A stretch of 64,000 nucleotides of DNA from Mucilaginibacter sp. (GCA_031292485.1 JARLHA010000070.1:62001-126000); one strand, 5' to 3'; counted from the stretch's first letter, positions 26,085 through 34,525 are shown. The notes: generated by a model from the letters alone, not told the origin. A program made the numbers and translations.

Positions 26085-28010
26085 ATGAGTTCCATTTTTG
26101 GCAAACTAAACTTTAATCAAAACCCACTTGGTGATGCTGATCTTACTTCAATGGAAAATGCATTGAATCATTGGGATGCCGAAGATAAAAACGTTTGGGA
26201 GAACGACTATGTCGCACTGGGACATTTGATGCTGTACAATACCCCCGAATCCTTATACGAAAAACTGCCATTGTATAACAATGACCGCCGCTTAACCATT
26301 ACTGCCGATGCTAGAATTGATAACCGTGATGAATTGTTTAACAAACTTGGTTTACTGAAGCAGGAAACAAAATTTATTCCGGACAGTACGCTGATCATGA
26401 AAGCTTATGAAAAATACGGCGAAGATTGTGTTAAGCACCTAATCGGCGATTTTGCTTTTGCTATTTGGGACGCAAATGAGCAGAAGCTTTTTTGCGCCCG
26501 TGACCATATAGGCGTTAAGCCCTTTTTTTACTATAAAGATGAGTATTTTTTTGCATTTGCTACGGAGCCCAGCGGGCTGCTGGCAATTAATGGGCTCAAC
26601 AAAGAAATTAGTGAGGACTATTTTTTAAAACTGGTAGCCCACCTTACGCCTCAAAAAAAAGAAACCGCCTACCGATATATTTTCAGGCTTGATGTTGCCC
26701 ATTCACTAACCGTTACCGGCGCAGCAATTCAACTAAGAAGGTATTGGGAATTGGATGCGAAAAGGGAAATTGTTTATAAGGACAAGCAACAATATATAGA
26801 AAAATTTCGCGAACTGTTTACCGAAGCAATCCGTTGTCGTTTAAGGTCGAATTATTTAGTCGGAACCGAGTTGAGCGGTGGCCTTGACTCATCTGGAATT
26901 ACTTCGATAGCAAGCAGGCTGTTGCATGCCGAAAACAAAAAAATCGCCGCTTTCGTAGTTGTTGCCGGGCCGAAAGAGTTGTATGAAGATGAAAACTACC
27001 GGGAGGAGATGTATGCTGATGAGGTAATCAAATTTGCAGCTATCGACTATGTTAATAAAAGGCTGAGTGTTCAATCAGACGCAGATTTCCTGCAATTAAT
27101 GGACGAACGATTGTCGGTTTACGGTTATCCTTGCTTTGCAGCGGCGAGCTGGAATAGAGATTTATATAAAACAGCGTCGCCTTTGCATGTAAGAACGCTA
27201 TTGTCTGGTCATGGGGGAGACCAGCTGGTAACCGACTATAACAACAATTACATTTTAGACTACATCAATGACAAACAATATAAAAACTATTTTAAACTGG
27301 CGATTAAACAATGGGGGGCCAGGCAGGCAATTGTCAACTTCTTTAAAAATAAAATAAAACAACCTTATCCGGCGATCGTCAACAAACTGACTTTAACTAA
27401 AATTACTAATCAATTAAATAACGCGGATATCAATTTCTTAAATCCCGAATTTTTCCCGAAGTTAATAAAGCATGTTAGTTTTGATGGATTTCCGGCTACT
27501 TTTAAAGAAGTACAAAAACAAAGAGTAGGGGATGATTTTGTTGGCAACAGGATGGAATATGAAACTTTAAATGGTTTGAAATACAAGATTAGCCCGGCTT
27601 TTCCTATGCAGGACATACGGGTAATGGAGTTTGTGTTGGCTGTACCCACAGACGAAAAAATGCAACCGGGCAAGGACCGCCTGCTTTACAGGAGGGCTAT
27701 GCAAGGGTTGATGCCTGAAATGATAGTTCATAGAGAGAAAAAGAATATAAGCACGGCAGTTCCGATAGGGCCTGTTAAATGGCTTAACAGACAAGACGAT
27801 GTAAAAAAATGGATATTGGAATTAAAAAAACAAGAACGTTTAACGCCATTTATCAATTATGATAAATTGATGCCGGGATACACCTGGCAACGCGATGGAG
27901 ATATTGCTTTTGGTAGTTTGTTGGCATTTAAAAGAAGGCAATTAGAGTTAATAATAAGATGGTTCGAAACCAGGAATCATTTTATTACACACATTGAATC
28001 CCCGGAGTAA
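26085..28010 (+). CDS. AsnB-like lasso peptide cyclase (C protein)
   Basis: A 641-residue asparagine-synthetase-like protein. Residues 1-210 form a glutaminase-like domain that begins MSSIFGKLNF and so lacks the Cys2 nucleophile used by true asparagine synthetases. The synthetase domain has the pyrophosphate loop LSGGLDSSG (Ser264 onward). Lasso cyclases (McjC type) adenylate an Asp/Glu side chain and join it to the core N-terminus. The precursor candidate is 79 bp downstream. Loss of the glutaminase Cys supports a cyclase rather than an asparagine synthetase. Confidence 0.88.
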   Translation: MSSIFGKLNFNQNPLGDADLTSMENALNHWDAEDKNVWENDYVALGHLMLYNTPESLYEKLPLYNNDRRLTITADARIDNRDELFNKLGLLKQETKFIPDSTLIMKAYEKYGEDCVKHLIGDFAFAIWDANEQKLFCARDHIGVKPFFYYKDEYFFAFATEPSGLLAINGLNKEISEDYFLKLVAHLTPQKKETAYRYIFRLDVAHSLTVTGAAIQLRRYWELDAKREIVYKDKQQYIEKFRELFTEAIRCRLRSNYLVGTELSGGLDSSGITSIASRLLHAENKKIAAFVVVAGPKELYEDENYREEMYADEVIKFAAIDYVNKRLSVQSDADFLQLMDERLSVYGYPCFAAASWNRDLYKTASPLHVRTLLSGHGGDQLVTDYNNNYILDYINDKQYKNYFKLAIKQWGARQAIVNFFKNKIKQPYPAIVNKLTLTKITNQLNNADINFLNPEFFPKLIKHVSFDGFPATFKEVQKQRVGDDFVGNRMEYETLNGLKYKISPAFPMQDIRVMEFVLAVPTDEKMQPGKDRLLYRRAMQGLMPEMIVHREKKNISTAVPIGPVKWLNRQDDVKKWILELKKQERLTPFINYDKLMPGYTWQRDGDIAFGSLLAFKRRQLELIIRWFETRNHFITHIESPE

Positions 28011-28088
28011 TCAGAGGTTAAGAATAAATGAATTTTTATTTTGTAAGACTAAAAAAAATATTTAATTTTAAAAGAAAAAGAATCTTTT

Positions 28089-28268
28089 ATGAATGAGGAA
28101 TTAAATAAATCAGGAATCGAAAATAATTTCAATTCAGCCTCCAAAAAAAAAGAGTGGAAAACCCCGCAAATTGACTTGCTAAATTCAGCGAATAATTTAA
28201 TCTTGTATAGCATTCACTACCCAACAGAAAGTGGGCCAATTAGCACCGGTATTTTTCCCCGTTCCTGA
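28089..28268 (+). CDS. Candidate lasso-type RiPP precursor peptide (59 residues)
   Basis: A 59-residue peptide right after the cyclase gene. The leader part has the recognition pattern W23-x-x-P26-x-I28 (KKKEWKTPQIDLL), like the YxxPxL motif that PqqD/B1 proteins bind. The C-terminal half ends HYPTESGPISTGIFPRS, with Ser59 last. Glu47 is the only acid after Asp29. Rings of 7, 8 or 9 residues closing on it would begin at Ser41, Tyr40 or Leu39. The usual Thr at -2 would instead place the cut before Ser48, leaving no acid in the core. The exact core is therefore unclear. Small size and position are the main support; no other leader-like ORF was noticed in the island, though not every gap was translated in all frames. 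Confidence 0.65.
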   Translation: MNEELNKSGIENNFNSASKKKEWKTPQIDLLNSANNLILYSIHYPTESGPISTGIFPRS

Positions 28269-28300
28269 TGAAAGTAAAAAGAGGCTAACTTTTCTCGTTA

Positions 28301-29167
28301 TTATGTATTGTTGAGATAATTGAACGTTTTCATTATTTCATTGTGTTTGTGCACAATATCTGCCATTTGTTGTTCATTTAATTCATTTTTCCAGTTACCT
28401 GATTGCCCTTTTCTGAAAAATACGCGATTTTTTGCGAGCGTTTCTTTAAAGCCATTTGCTTGTTCTTTTTGCTTCAGGCGGTGAAATTCAGTACCTGTAA
28501 TAGCGGTCGCAATTTTCTCGGTGCTTATATCAATATCCATAAAGTTAACAGCTTTGGTAAACGTATTCAAACCGTCGGCAAGCATGTCTTCATACCTGAT
28601 TATCAACACAGGGAAGGGTAATTTGGACGTCCAGCTTTTAACATGCCCACTCCAATCGTACATTAATTGGGTGAATTGTTCCCCAGAATCTAAATTATAT
28701 TGATTCCCCAACTTAGTTGTAGGGTCGTTTAGCATTTTTATTGCCCTATCTATAGCGATGCCAAAATGACTGGCTAAAGATCCTGCCATATCCAGCGGGT
28801 TGCGTATAATGTAAATCGCACATTTGGTAGTTTCAGTTGGAACAATCGGTAGGCCAGCGTTATTATAGGAATAGGCATCGTGAACTTTGATAAACAGGCG
28901 TTCTTTTTGATGCAAAAGAGCTAAATGATTAAATATTTCCGGTTGAAGTATTTTTATTTCTTCGTCATAAAAATGGGTGGAATCAAAGTCGGTTAATTTT
29001 TCAAATATTGTCCTTGATGAGAAAATACCATCTGTTTTTAAATCATTAATGTCCAGTTCTTCGTCGTTTAGCAACGCCGCTAAAAAAGCCCTGAACCAGG
29101 TATTACCGCTTTTAGGGTACGAAGCCAGCCAAATTATTTTTTTCTCGTTTAATGCGGCATTATTCAT
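28301..29167 (-). CDS. PAPS-dependent sulfotransferase (second of two in the island)
   Basis: A 288-residue cytoplasmic enzyme with all classical sulfotransferase motifs. These are the 5'-PSB loop YPKSGNTW (17-24), catalytic His96 in KVHDAY, the 3'-phosphate site RNPLDMAGS (122-130) and the C-terminal RKGQSGNWK (252-260). It moves sulfate from PAPS to a hydroxyl. It overlaps the kinase gene by 8 bp, so the two form a tight pair, pointing at the same substrate. It converges on the precursor gene. Confidence 0.9.
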   Translation of the reverse strand: MNNAALNEKKIIWLASYPKSGNTWFRAFLAALLNDEELDINDLKTDGIFSSRTIFEKLTDFDSTHFYDEEIKILQPEIFNHLALLHQKERLFIKVHDAYSYNNAGLPIVPTETTKCAIYIIRNPLDMAGSLASHFGIAIDRAIKMLNDPTTKLGNQYNLDSGEQFTQLMYDWSGHVKSWTSKLPFPVLIIRYEDMLADGLNTFTKAVNFMDIDISTEKIATAITGTEFHRLKQKEQANGFKETLAKNRVFFRKGQSGNWKNELNEQQMADIVHKHNEIMKTFNYLNNT

Positions 29168-30110
29168 TTTTTGGAAAAACGTTTAGCATTAACCCAATAA
29201 CCTCTTCGAGCGTATTACCCTGTACAGGTCTGGTGATTTTGAAAACTTGTACTTTAGCTATTTCCGAAATCATAGCGAAGTGAATATCCCGTTTTTTCAT
29301 GTTGTTCATTTGCGTATAGCGGTAACTATTTCGCTGTAATTCAGTAAATGCCTGTATCGGACTCAGCTTTGTAATTTCGGGTGCGTCCATATGTTTGTCT
29401 CTATTTAAAATAAAAACTTGCTTTACCGGTTTAGGCAATATGTTAAATTCACTGTGATAAAAACGAGCGTATTTTGGTAACAAAGGCCTTATTTTATCTG
29501 CTTCTGCAGCCATTTCAATTCCTGTTTTTTCAAAACTATCATGCCACAACTTCATCATTGGGTATGATGGAAAAGCTTCCATACGATCGCCGGCAAGCTT
29601 TGGATATTTGAGCACACAAATATCGTCCGAAAATACTCTATACCCCATTTTTTGCAGCATTGTGGCCGTAGTTGACTTGCCAACGCCCGAACTGCCGCAA
29701 AACAATATCACGCCATCTCCATGTTCAATTGCCGAGGCATGCATCGGAATTGTGTTGCGTTGATGCAAAATAGCAGCCATTCCATTACTCAATAAAAATA
29801 GGCGAACGCTTTTTTCGTCGGCGCCCGGCAATAGTTCTACAACAATTTGATTGCCGCCGACTACATAATAATTGGCAATACTCCTGATTTTTAATAAATA
29901 TTCTTTAGGGCTGATGGAAACTCCAACCTTGTTTATGACATCCTCACCGGTAATAGTTTCAGGCGCAATTCCCAACTTGATGTATAAATCTGGCAAACCT
30001 TCAAATTCGTGTGGCAATAATTCAGGAAATTCCATTTCCGCTGCAATATTAAGCCCATAACCCCAGTATCTATGATAATTCAATTGATTTGCTTTTAAGG
30101 ATATATGCAA
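29160..30110 (-). CDS. HPr-kinase-like P-loop kinase, lasso tailoring type (K)
   Basis: A 316-residue protein whose N-terminal half (YRYWGYG-like start HRYWGYGLNIAAEMEFPELL) matches the lasso-associated kinase group. It has a Walker A loop at residues 139-147 (GSSGVGKST) and the HPr-kinase acidic segment FSDDICVL downstream. Characterised relatives (ThcoK, and the paeninodin kinase) phosphorylate the C-terminal Ser of the precursor. The candidate precursor here ends in Ser59. There is no HPr protein gene in the area, so sugar-phosphotransferase regulation is unlikely. Confidence 0.85.
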   Translation of the reverse strand: MHISLKANQLNYHRYWGYGLNIAAEMEFPELLPHEFEGLPDLYIKLGIAPETITGEDVINKVGVSISPKEYLLKIRSIANYYVVGGNQIVVELLPGADEKSVRLFLLSNGMAAILHQRNTIPMHASAIEHGDGVILFCGSSGVGKSTTATMLQKMGYRVFSDDICVLKYPKLAGDRMEAFPSYPMMKLWHDSFEKTGIEMAAEADKIRPLLPKYARFYHSEFNILPKPVKQVFILNRDKHMDAPEITKLSPIQAFTELQRNSYRYTQMNNMKKRDIHFAMISEIAKVQVFKITRPVQGNTLEEVIGLMLNVFPKNE

Positions 30111-30175
30111 GTAAATAAAAATTTTGCATATTTAAAAAAGTATATGCTATATTGTTTAGTTGAATTTTTGCTCCA

Positions 30176-30784
30176 ATGATGGAAAACAACTCGTGTATCA
30201 TTTATACTGATTTTTTACGGCCGGATGAAAATACCGCAATATATGCCCACGCCCTGCAAAACGCTGCCTTGTTTAGCCATACCATGGTAGGAGATGGAGA
30301 AAACGAAGGAATTGTAAATGATTACTGGAGGCATTCTTTGTCGCTTCAGGCTGTTTACTTTAAAGAAATCAGTAAAATATTAGTCGAGAAAATTGAAACT
30401 TCATATCCGGAAATTATTGAAAAACTCCAAATACCCGTTTTTGAAATCAGCCATTTTGAAATACAACTCACCAGCCACAATCATGGCGAATTCTTTAAAC
30501 CGCATATTGACAACGGGAAAAGCTTTAAAAATAGGGTGATTACTTTTGTTTATTATTTTCATTCTTTCCCCAAAATGTTTACCGGCGGACAGTTGTTATT
30601 TCTGAATAATAAACCCAAACCTTTAATTGTTGAACCGGAAAACAACACTATCGTATTCTTCAACTCGTCAGTGAAGCATGCTGTTCACCCTGTTTCATGT
30701 CCGTCAAAACAATTTGAACATGGGCGCTTTACGCTTAACGGATGGATAAGAAAAAAGGAGGAAACGGACAACGTAAAAGACTAA
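30176..30784 (+). CDS. Fe(II)/2-oxoglutarate oxygenase, prolyl-hydroxylase-like
   Basis: A 202-residue protein with the HxD...H...R iron and 2OG-binding set: His110, Asp112 (FKPHIDNG), His168 or His171 (VKHAVHPV) and Arg184 (EHGRFTLNGW). The core GGQLLFLNN and FFNSSVKHAV are typical of the P4H superfamily. It hydroxylates an unactivated carbon, often Pro or Arg. Start could be the second Met at 30179. It is divergent from the kinase gene and lies inside the RiPP island. Substrate unproven. Confidence 0.85.
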   Translation: MMENNSCIIYTDFLRPDENTAIYAHALQNAALFSHTMVGDGENEGIVNDYWRHSLSLQAVYFKEISKILVEKIETSYPEIIEKLQIPVFEISHFEIQLTSHNHGEFFKPHIDNGKSFKNRVITFVYYFHSFPKMFTGGQLLFLNNKPKPLIVEPENNTIVFFNSSVKHAVHPVSCPSKQFEHGRFTLNGWIRKKEETDNVKD

Positions 30785-30808
30785 CTTTTGATATTTATAT
30801 ATGGCGTA

Positions 30809-31990
30809 TTAACTTTTATCAGGCAAGTTACCACAGTTTATATTTAATTTATAATTTTCAAATTTCTTAATTAATGCCTGTAAAAACCCGCGCTCAATTT
30901 CCGGCACATCTGTATTTTCTAATAACTGCTTTATTAATTGCGTTGAATAGGTAGACATTCCGAGTTGAGAATAAACAAAAACCAGTTCATATTTATTTTT
31001 CCATAGGTAAATATCCTCGCGGAACCACCTGCTCCTGTCAGGAAAACTATATTGTTCCGCTTTTTCCAACATGAGCTTTGCAAAATAGGCGCTTCCGGTT
31101 TTTTTATATAGAATGCCTAAATAATAATAGGCTTCTTGCCTTTCCGGGTAAATATAAATTGCCTGTAACAAACATGAAGCGACAGAGGTGAAATATTCTT
31201 TCTGCTGAAATAAGCAATTTGACATATATAGGAGGCATTGGTATTTCCTTTCGTATGAAATATATTTTAAATTTATAATAAGGTTAACACATTCAATTGC
31301 CTCAATATAATCATCATTAGCCATAAACGCAATGGCCAGTTGAAGATACCGATTCAGATTATTTTTATTAATGTTCGCGTCTTGTAATTCATCTCTCAGT
31401 ATATTTATCTCAAATTTTGCCCGGTCCTTGTTTGTTTTAAACCTTCGTGAGTAGGCCCCGACCTTACTGTGGGACCTAATGTGAACATTATTGCTATTTA
31501 ATACTTTTGTGGTTTTTGCTGAGTTTGAAAAATCTTTTGGCTGCTCATGAACTTTTCCCTGCCATTTCCAATCTCTACCATCAATCCAAAGTAATCCATG
31601 CCGTGCGAATACCGCGCCATTACACTTAATTTTAAATAAATAACTAACTCCGTTCACTAAGCTTTTGTGCCAATTTGGATCGTCAGCGGCAAATTCTTCA
31701 TCGGCATCAATTATCAATAACCAATTACAATGACGCTTTCCATCCTTTCCTAATGTTATTGCTGCATTTAACGCGAGGTTCCGGTTATGAGCAAAATCAA
31801 TCCATTCATGTTTATATACCTTGCCTTCAATGTTAAATTTTTTTCCCAAGGTTTCAATGAGTTCAACCGTATTATCTGTTGAGCCGGTATCCGAAATTAC
31901 ATAATAATCTATATAGGGATAAACGGAAGTGAACAGTCGCTCAATATTTGTAGCTTCATTCTTAACAATCATGTTGAGGCAGATACCCAT
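30809..31990 (-). CDS. Glycosyltransferase family 2 with TPR-like repeats
   Basis: A 393-residue cytoplasmic protein. Residues 1-130 are a GT2 domain (CLNMIVKNEATNIERLF, VISDTGSTDNT, LIIDADEEF with the DxD site). Residues about 190-380 are helical repeats of TPR type (for example AYYYLGILYKKTGSAYFAKL). Such GT2-TPR proteins glycosylate peptides or proteins and are found beside RiPP clusters. It may decorate the product or a partner protein. It converges with the oxygenase gene. Confidence 0.82.
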   Translation of the reverse strand: MGICLNMIVKNEATNIERLFTSVYPYIDYYVISDTGSTDNTVELIETLGKKFNIEGKVYKHEWIDFAHNRNLALNAAITLGKDGKRHCNWLLIIDADEEFAADDPNWHKSLVNGVSYLFKIKCNGAVFARHGLLWIDGRDWKWQGKVHEQPKDFSNSAKTTKVLNSNNVHIRSHSKVGAYSRRFKTNKDRAKFEINILRDELQDANINKNNLNRYLQLAIAFMANDDYIEAIECVNLIINLKYISYERKYQCLLYMSNCLFQQKEYFTSVASCLLQAIYIYPERQEAYYYLGILYKKTGSAYFAKLMLEKAEQYSFPDRSRWFREDIYLWKNKYELVFVYSQLGMSTYSTQLIKQLLENTDVPEIERGFLQALIKKFENYKLNINCGNLPDKS

Positions 31991-32041
31991 TACAAAGATT
32001 TAAAACAAGATAAATAATTACTGGTTGTATAAAGCCAAATC

Positions 32042-32602
32042 CTAATATTGGTGTTGTTTACCCGAGCGTTTTAGTTTGTCATCAACTTCGTCGGCGTACG
32101 GGCCGTTTTTATCAACATAATGAAGAAATACCTGTCCGCAATCGCCATAAGTATTCTGTTCCCTCCAGTGCAACAATTCAATGCCTTTAAAAATCACCGC
32201 ATCTCCGGCCGCCAAAGAAAACGCATGAGCGTTCTGTTTTCTGTCTTGTATCCATAAAGGCCAGGGGCGCCCCTCATAACCCAATGTAAGGCTTACGGTA
32301 ATTTCGCAGGCTTTCCTGTCCGTATGTGGTTTTAACTCATCGCCCAGATGATAATACCGGGCATAACTATATGTTTTATACAACTCATAACCGGTATATA
32401 ACTCAATTTCAGGTAATATATATATCAGTAATTGCTCAAAAAATGGCTCTTTATAATAGGTTATAGCACCGGGCACCTGCTTGTCATTATTATTACCCCT
32501 GCCAATTTCCGAAAGTTTTTTGATGATATTATAGTATGGCGCAGCATCAATTAAGCCTGGAACAAATAAATAGCCGTTATGTTGAAATAAATCATTTTCC
32601 AT
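32042..32602 (-). CDS. Fe(II)/2-oxoglutarate oxygenase (second P4H-like)
   Basis: A 186-residue protein with iron ligands His93 and Asp95 (KPHTDRKACEIT) and His145 (ELLHWREQ), and the C-terminal GQVFLHYVDKNGPYADE. It differs clearly from the oxygenase at 30176 and from the Asp/Asn hydroxylase at 19404. It may act on the RiPP or on a nearby protein. The gene is co-directional with the GT2-TPR gene, 51 bp upstream of it. Confidence 0.82.
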   Translation of the reverse strand: MENDLFQHNGYLFVPGLIDAAPYYNIIKKLSEIGRGNNNDKQVPGAITYYKEPFFEQLLIYILPEIELYTGYELYKTYSYARYYHLGDELKPHTDRKACEITVSLTLGYEGRPWPLWIQDRKQNAHAFSLAAGDAVIFKGIELLHWREQNTYGDCGQVFLHYVDKNGPYADEVDDKLKRSGKQHQY

Positions 32603-32738
32603 TTACTGATAAATATGATAAAACATTGCAATTGAAGCCTATGGTAAGTACCCGCGAAAGGTTAATTAATTTTTTAATATAATTACAAATAAACAAAATT
32701 GTTGCATATTTAAAAGCCGTTTTACAGTCAAAAAAAAA

Positions 32739-34517
32739 TTGAAAAACCTAAAAAATAACATCAGGTATTTAAGAAAAGATTTATTTCGCGCACTAATATT
32801 ATTATGGAAAGCTGACCGGGCGACTGCGCTCATAAATATTTTTTTACAAATGGTGCTGGCTTTTTTGCCGGTTGCGTCCCTGTATTTTATTAAAGAGCTA
32901 ATTGAGGCCGTAGAAAAAGGCAATAAACCATTCAGCGAAACTGTACCCATCCTGATTGCATTTGGTGCAATACAGCTTTTACTGGCAATGGTCGCCCAAT
33001 ACGCTTCGTATATTAATACAATGCATCAGCAAACATTAACCGATTATCTATCGGAAAGGGTGCTAAACAAAGCTATTAATGTTGAATATGCTTACTATGA
33101 AAATCCGGTATACCATGACACGTTGCATCTGGCCCAGCAACAGTCCTTATTCAGAGCCACTACACTGCTGAATAATTTCAGTTCGTTGTTGCAGAGTAGT
33201 TTATCCATGGTGTTTTTGATTATATTCTTTTTTAGCCTGCATTCTTTGTTTGCCTTGCTATTTATGGTGCTGTCTATTCCCCTTACTATCATTAATTGGT
33301 ATTCGGGTTATGCATTGGTACGTTTGGAGCGAGAATTTGCCCCTTTAGAGCGGGAGGCTCATTACCTGCACCAAACATTAACCGGCGTTGGTTATGCTAA
33401 AGAAGTAAGGGTTTTTGGCTTTGGCAGCTCTTTTATTAAAAAATTTAATACCATACGGCATTACATCCATCAGCAGAAAAAGAAACTGCACATCAAACTT
33501 ACCTGGTACAGTTTAGCCGGTGAAGCAGCCGAAATTATTGTGATGACGTTTGTTTTCGGCGTACTGGCAAAATATGCATGGGAAAAAACAATAACTATAG
33601 GTGTTTTTGTGATTTATATACAGGGCTTTCAACGATTGCAAAACACCTCAAAGAGTTTTATGCAATCATTGGTACAGATATTTCAGCAACGGATTTTTCT
33701 AAAGGACCTTTTTGCCTTTTTTGATATCGGGATCAACCCAGCCACGTTGGGCAATGCGCCCTTTCCCCGCCCTGCCCGGGATCTCAGCGTTAAAAATATT
33801 TCCTTTACTTATCCTCAAACCAGCAAACAGGTGTTGCACGACGTGTCCATTGAATGCCGACCCGGCAAAATCATTGCCATTGTTGGCGAAAACGGCTCAG
33901 GTAAATCAACCCTGGTAAAATTACTGGCGCGCTTGTACAGCCTTCAGTCGGGGAGTATTACCCTGAATGATGAAAACATCGGCGATATTCAAATTGCCGA
34001 CTTCAGAGAGCAAAGCATTTTTCTGTTTCAGGATTTTGAAAAATATTTTTTGACTATCGAAGAAAATATTGCACTGGGTGAAGATGAAATCACCAGATCG
34101 TCTGAAGCCATTCAACAAGCAGCCAAATTATCGGGGGCGCATAGCTTTGTTATGAAATTGGCAAAGGGGTATAAAACCCGCATGGGGCGGCTATTTAAGG
34201 AAAGTGAGCAAATCAGCGGCGGTCAATGGCAAAAGCTGGCCCTTGCGAGGATGTTTTATAAGAATGTCCAACTGGTCATTCTTGACGAACCTACCAGTGC
34301 CCTGGATGCGACAGCGGAATTTGAACTATTTAATAATATCAAAGAGCGGTTTAAGGATAAAATGGTAATCCTGATTACGCATCGCTTATATAATTTAAAA
34401 ATTGCAGATCATATTTATGTAATGCAGGAAGGCAAGATAGCCGAAGAAGGCACCTTTAAGCATTTGATAAACAAAGACGGTATTTTTAAGAGAATGTACG
34501 ATGCACAAAAACTTTAA
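32739..34517 (+). CDS. ABC transporter, fused permease/ATPase (lasso exporter D)
   Basis: A 592-residue exporter with an N-terminal six-helix permease (about residues 1-330) and a C-terminal ATPase. Walker A is near 384-391 (GENGSGKST), the signature ISGGQWQKLALAR near 491-503, and Walker B LVILDEPTSALDA near 511-523. There is no N-terminal C39 peptidase, consistent with leader removal by B2. The start is a TTG at 32739 after an A-rich run; no ATG lies upstream in frame near it, and the next Met (MVLAFLP) would cut the first helix. It is the rightmost gene of the RiPP island. Confidence 0.88.
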   Translation: MKNLKNNIRYLRKDLFRALILLWKADRATALINIFLQMVLAFLPVASLYFIKELIEAVEKGNKPFSETVPILIAFGAIQLLLAMVAQYASYINTMHQQTLTDYLSERVLNKAINVEYAYYENPVYHDTLHLAQQQSLFRATTLLNNFSSLLQSSLSMVFLIIFFFSLHSLFALLFMVLSIPLTIINWYSGYALVRLEREFAPLEREAHYLHQTLTGVGYAKEVRVFGFGSSFIKKFNTIRHYIHQQKKKLHIKLTWYSLAGEAAEIIVMTFVFGVLAKYAWEKTITIGVFVIYIQGFQRLQNTSKSFMQSLVQIFQQRIFLKDLFAFFDIGINPATLGNAPFPRPARDLSVKNISFTYPQTSKQVLHDVSIECRPGKIIAIVGENGSGKSTLVKLLARLYSLQSGSITLNDENIGDIQIADFREQSIFLFQDFEKYFLTIEENIALGEDEITRSSEAIQQAAKLSGAHSFVMKLAKGYKTRMGRLFKESEQISGGQWQKLALARMFYKNVQLVILDEPTSALDATAEFELFNNIKERFKDKMVILITHRLYNLKIADHIYVMQEGKIAEEGTFKHLINKDGIFKRMYDAQKL

Positions 34518-34525
34518 TTTTCAGA

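Noticed and set aside
26085..28010. Housekeeping asparagine synthetase
   Set aside because: The glutaminase Cys2 is missing and the gene is surrounded by B1, B2, kinase, exporter and precursor-like genes.
29160..30110. HPr kinase of the carbohydrate regulation system
   Set aside because: No HPr gene is near, and the N-terminal half matches the lasso-associated kinase group instead.
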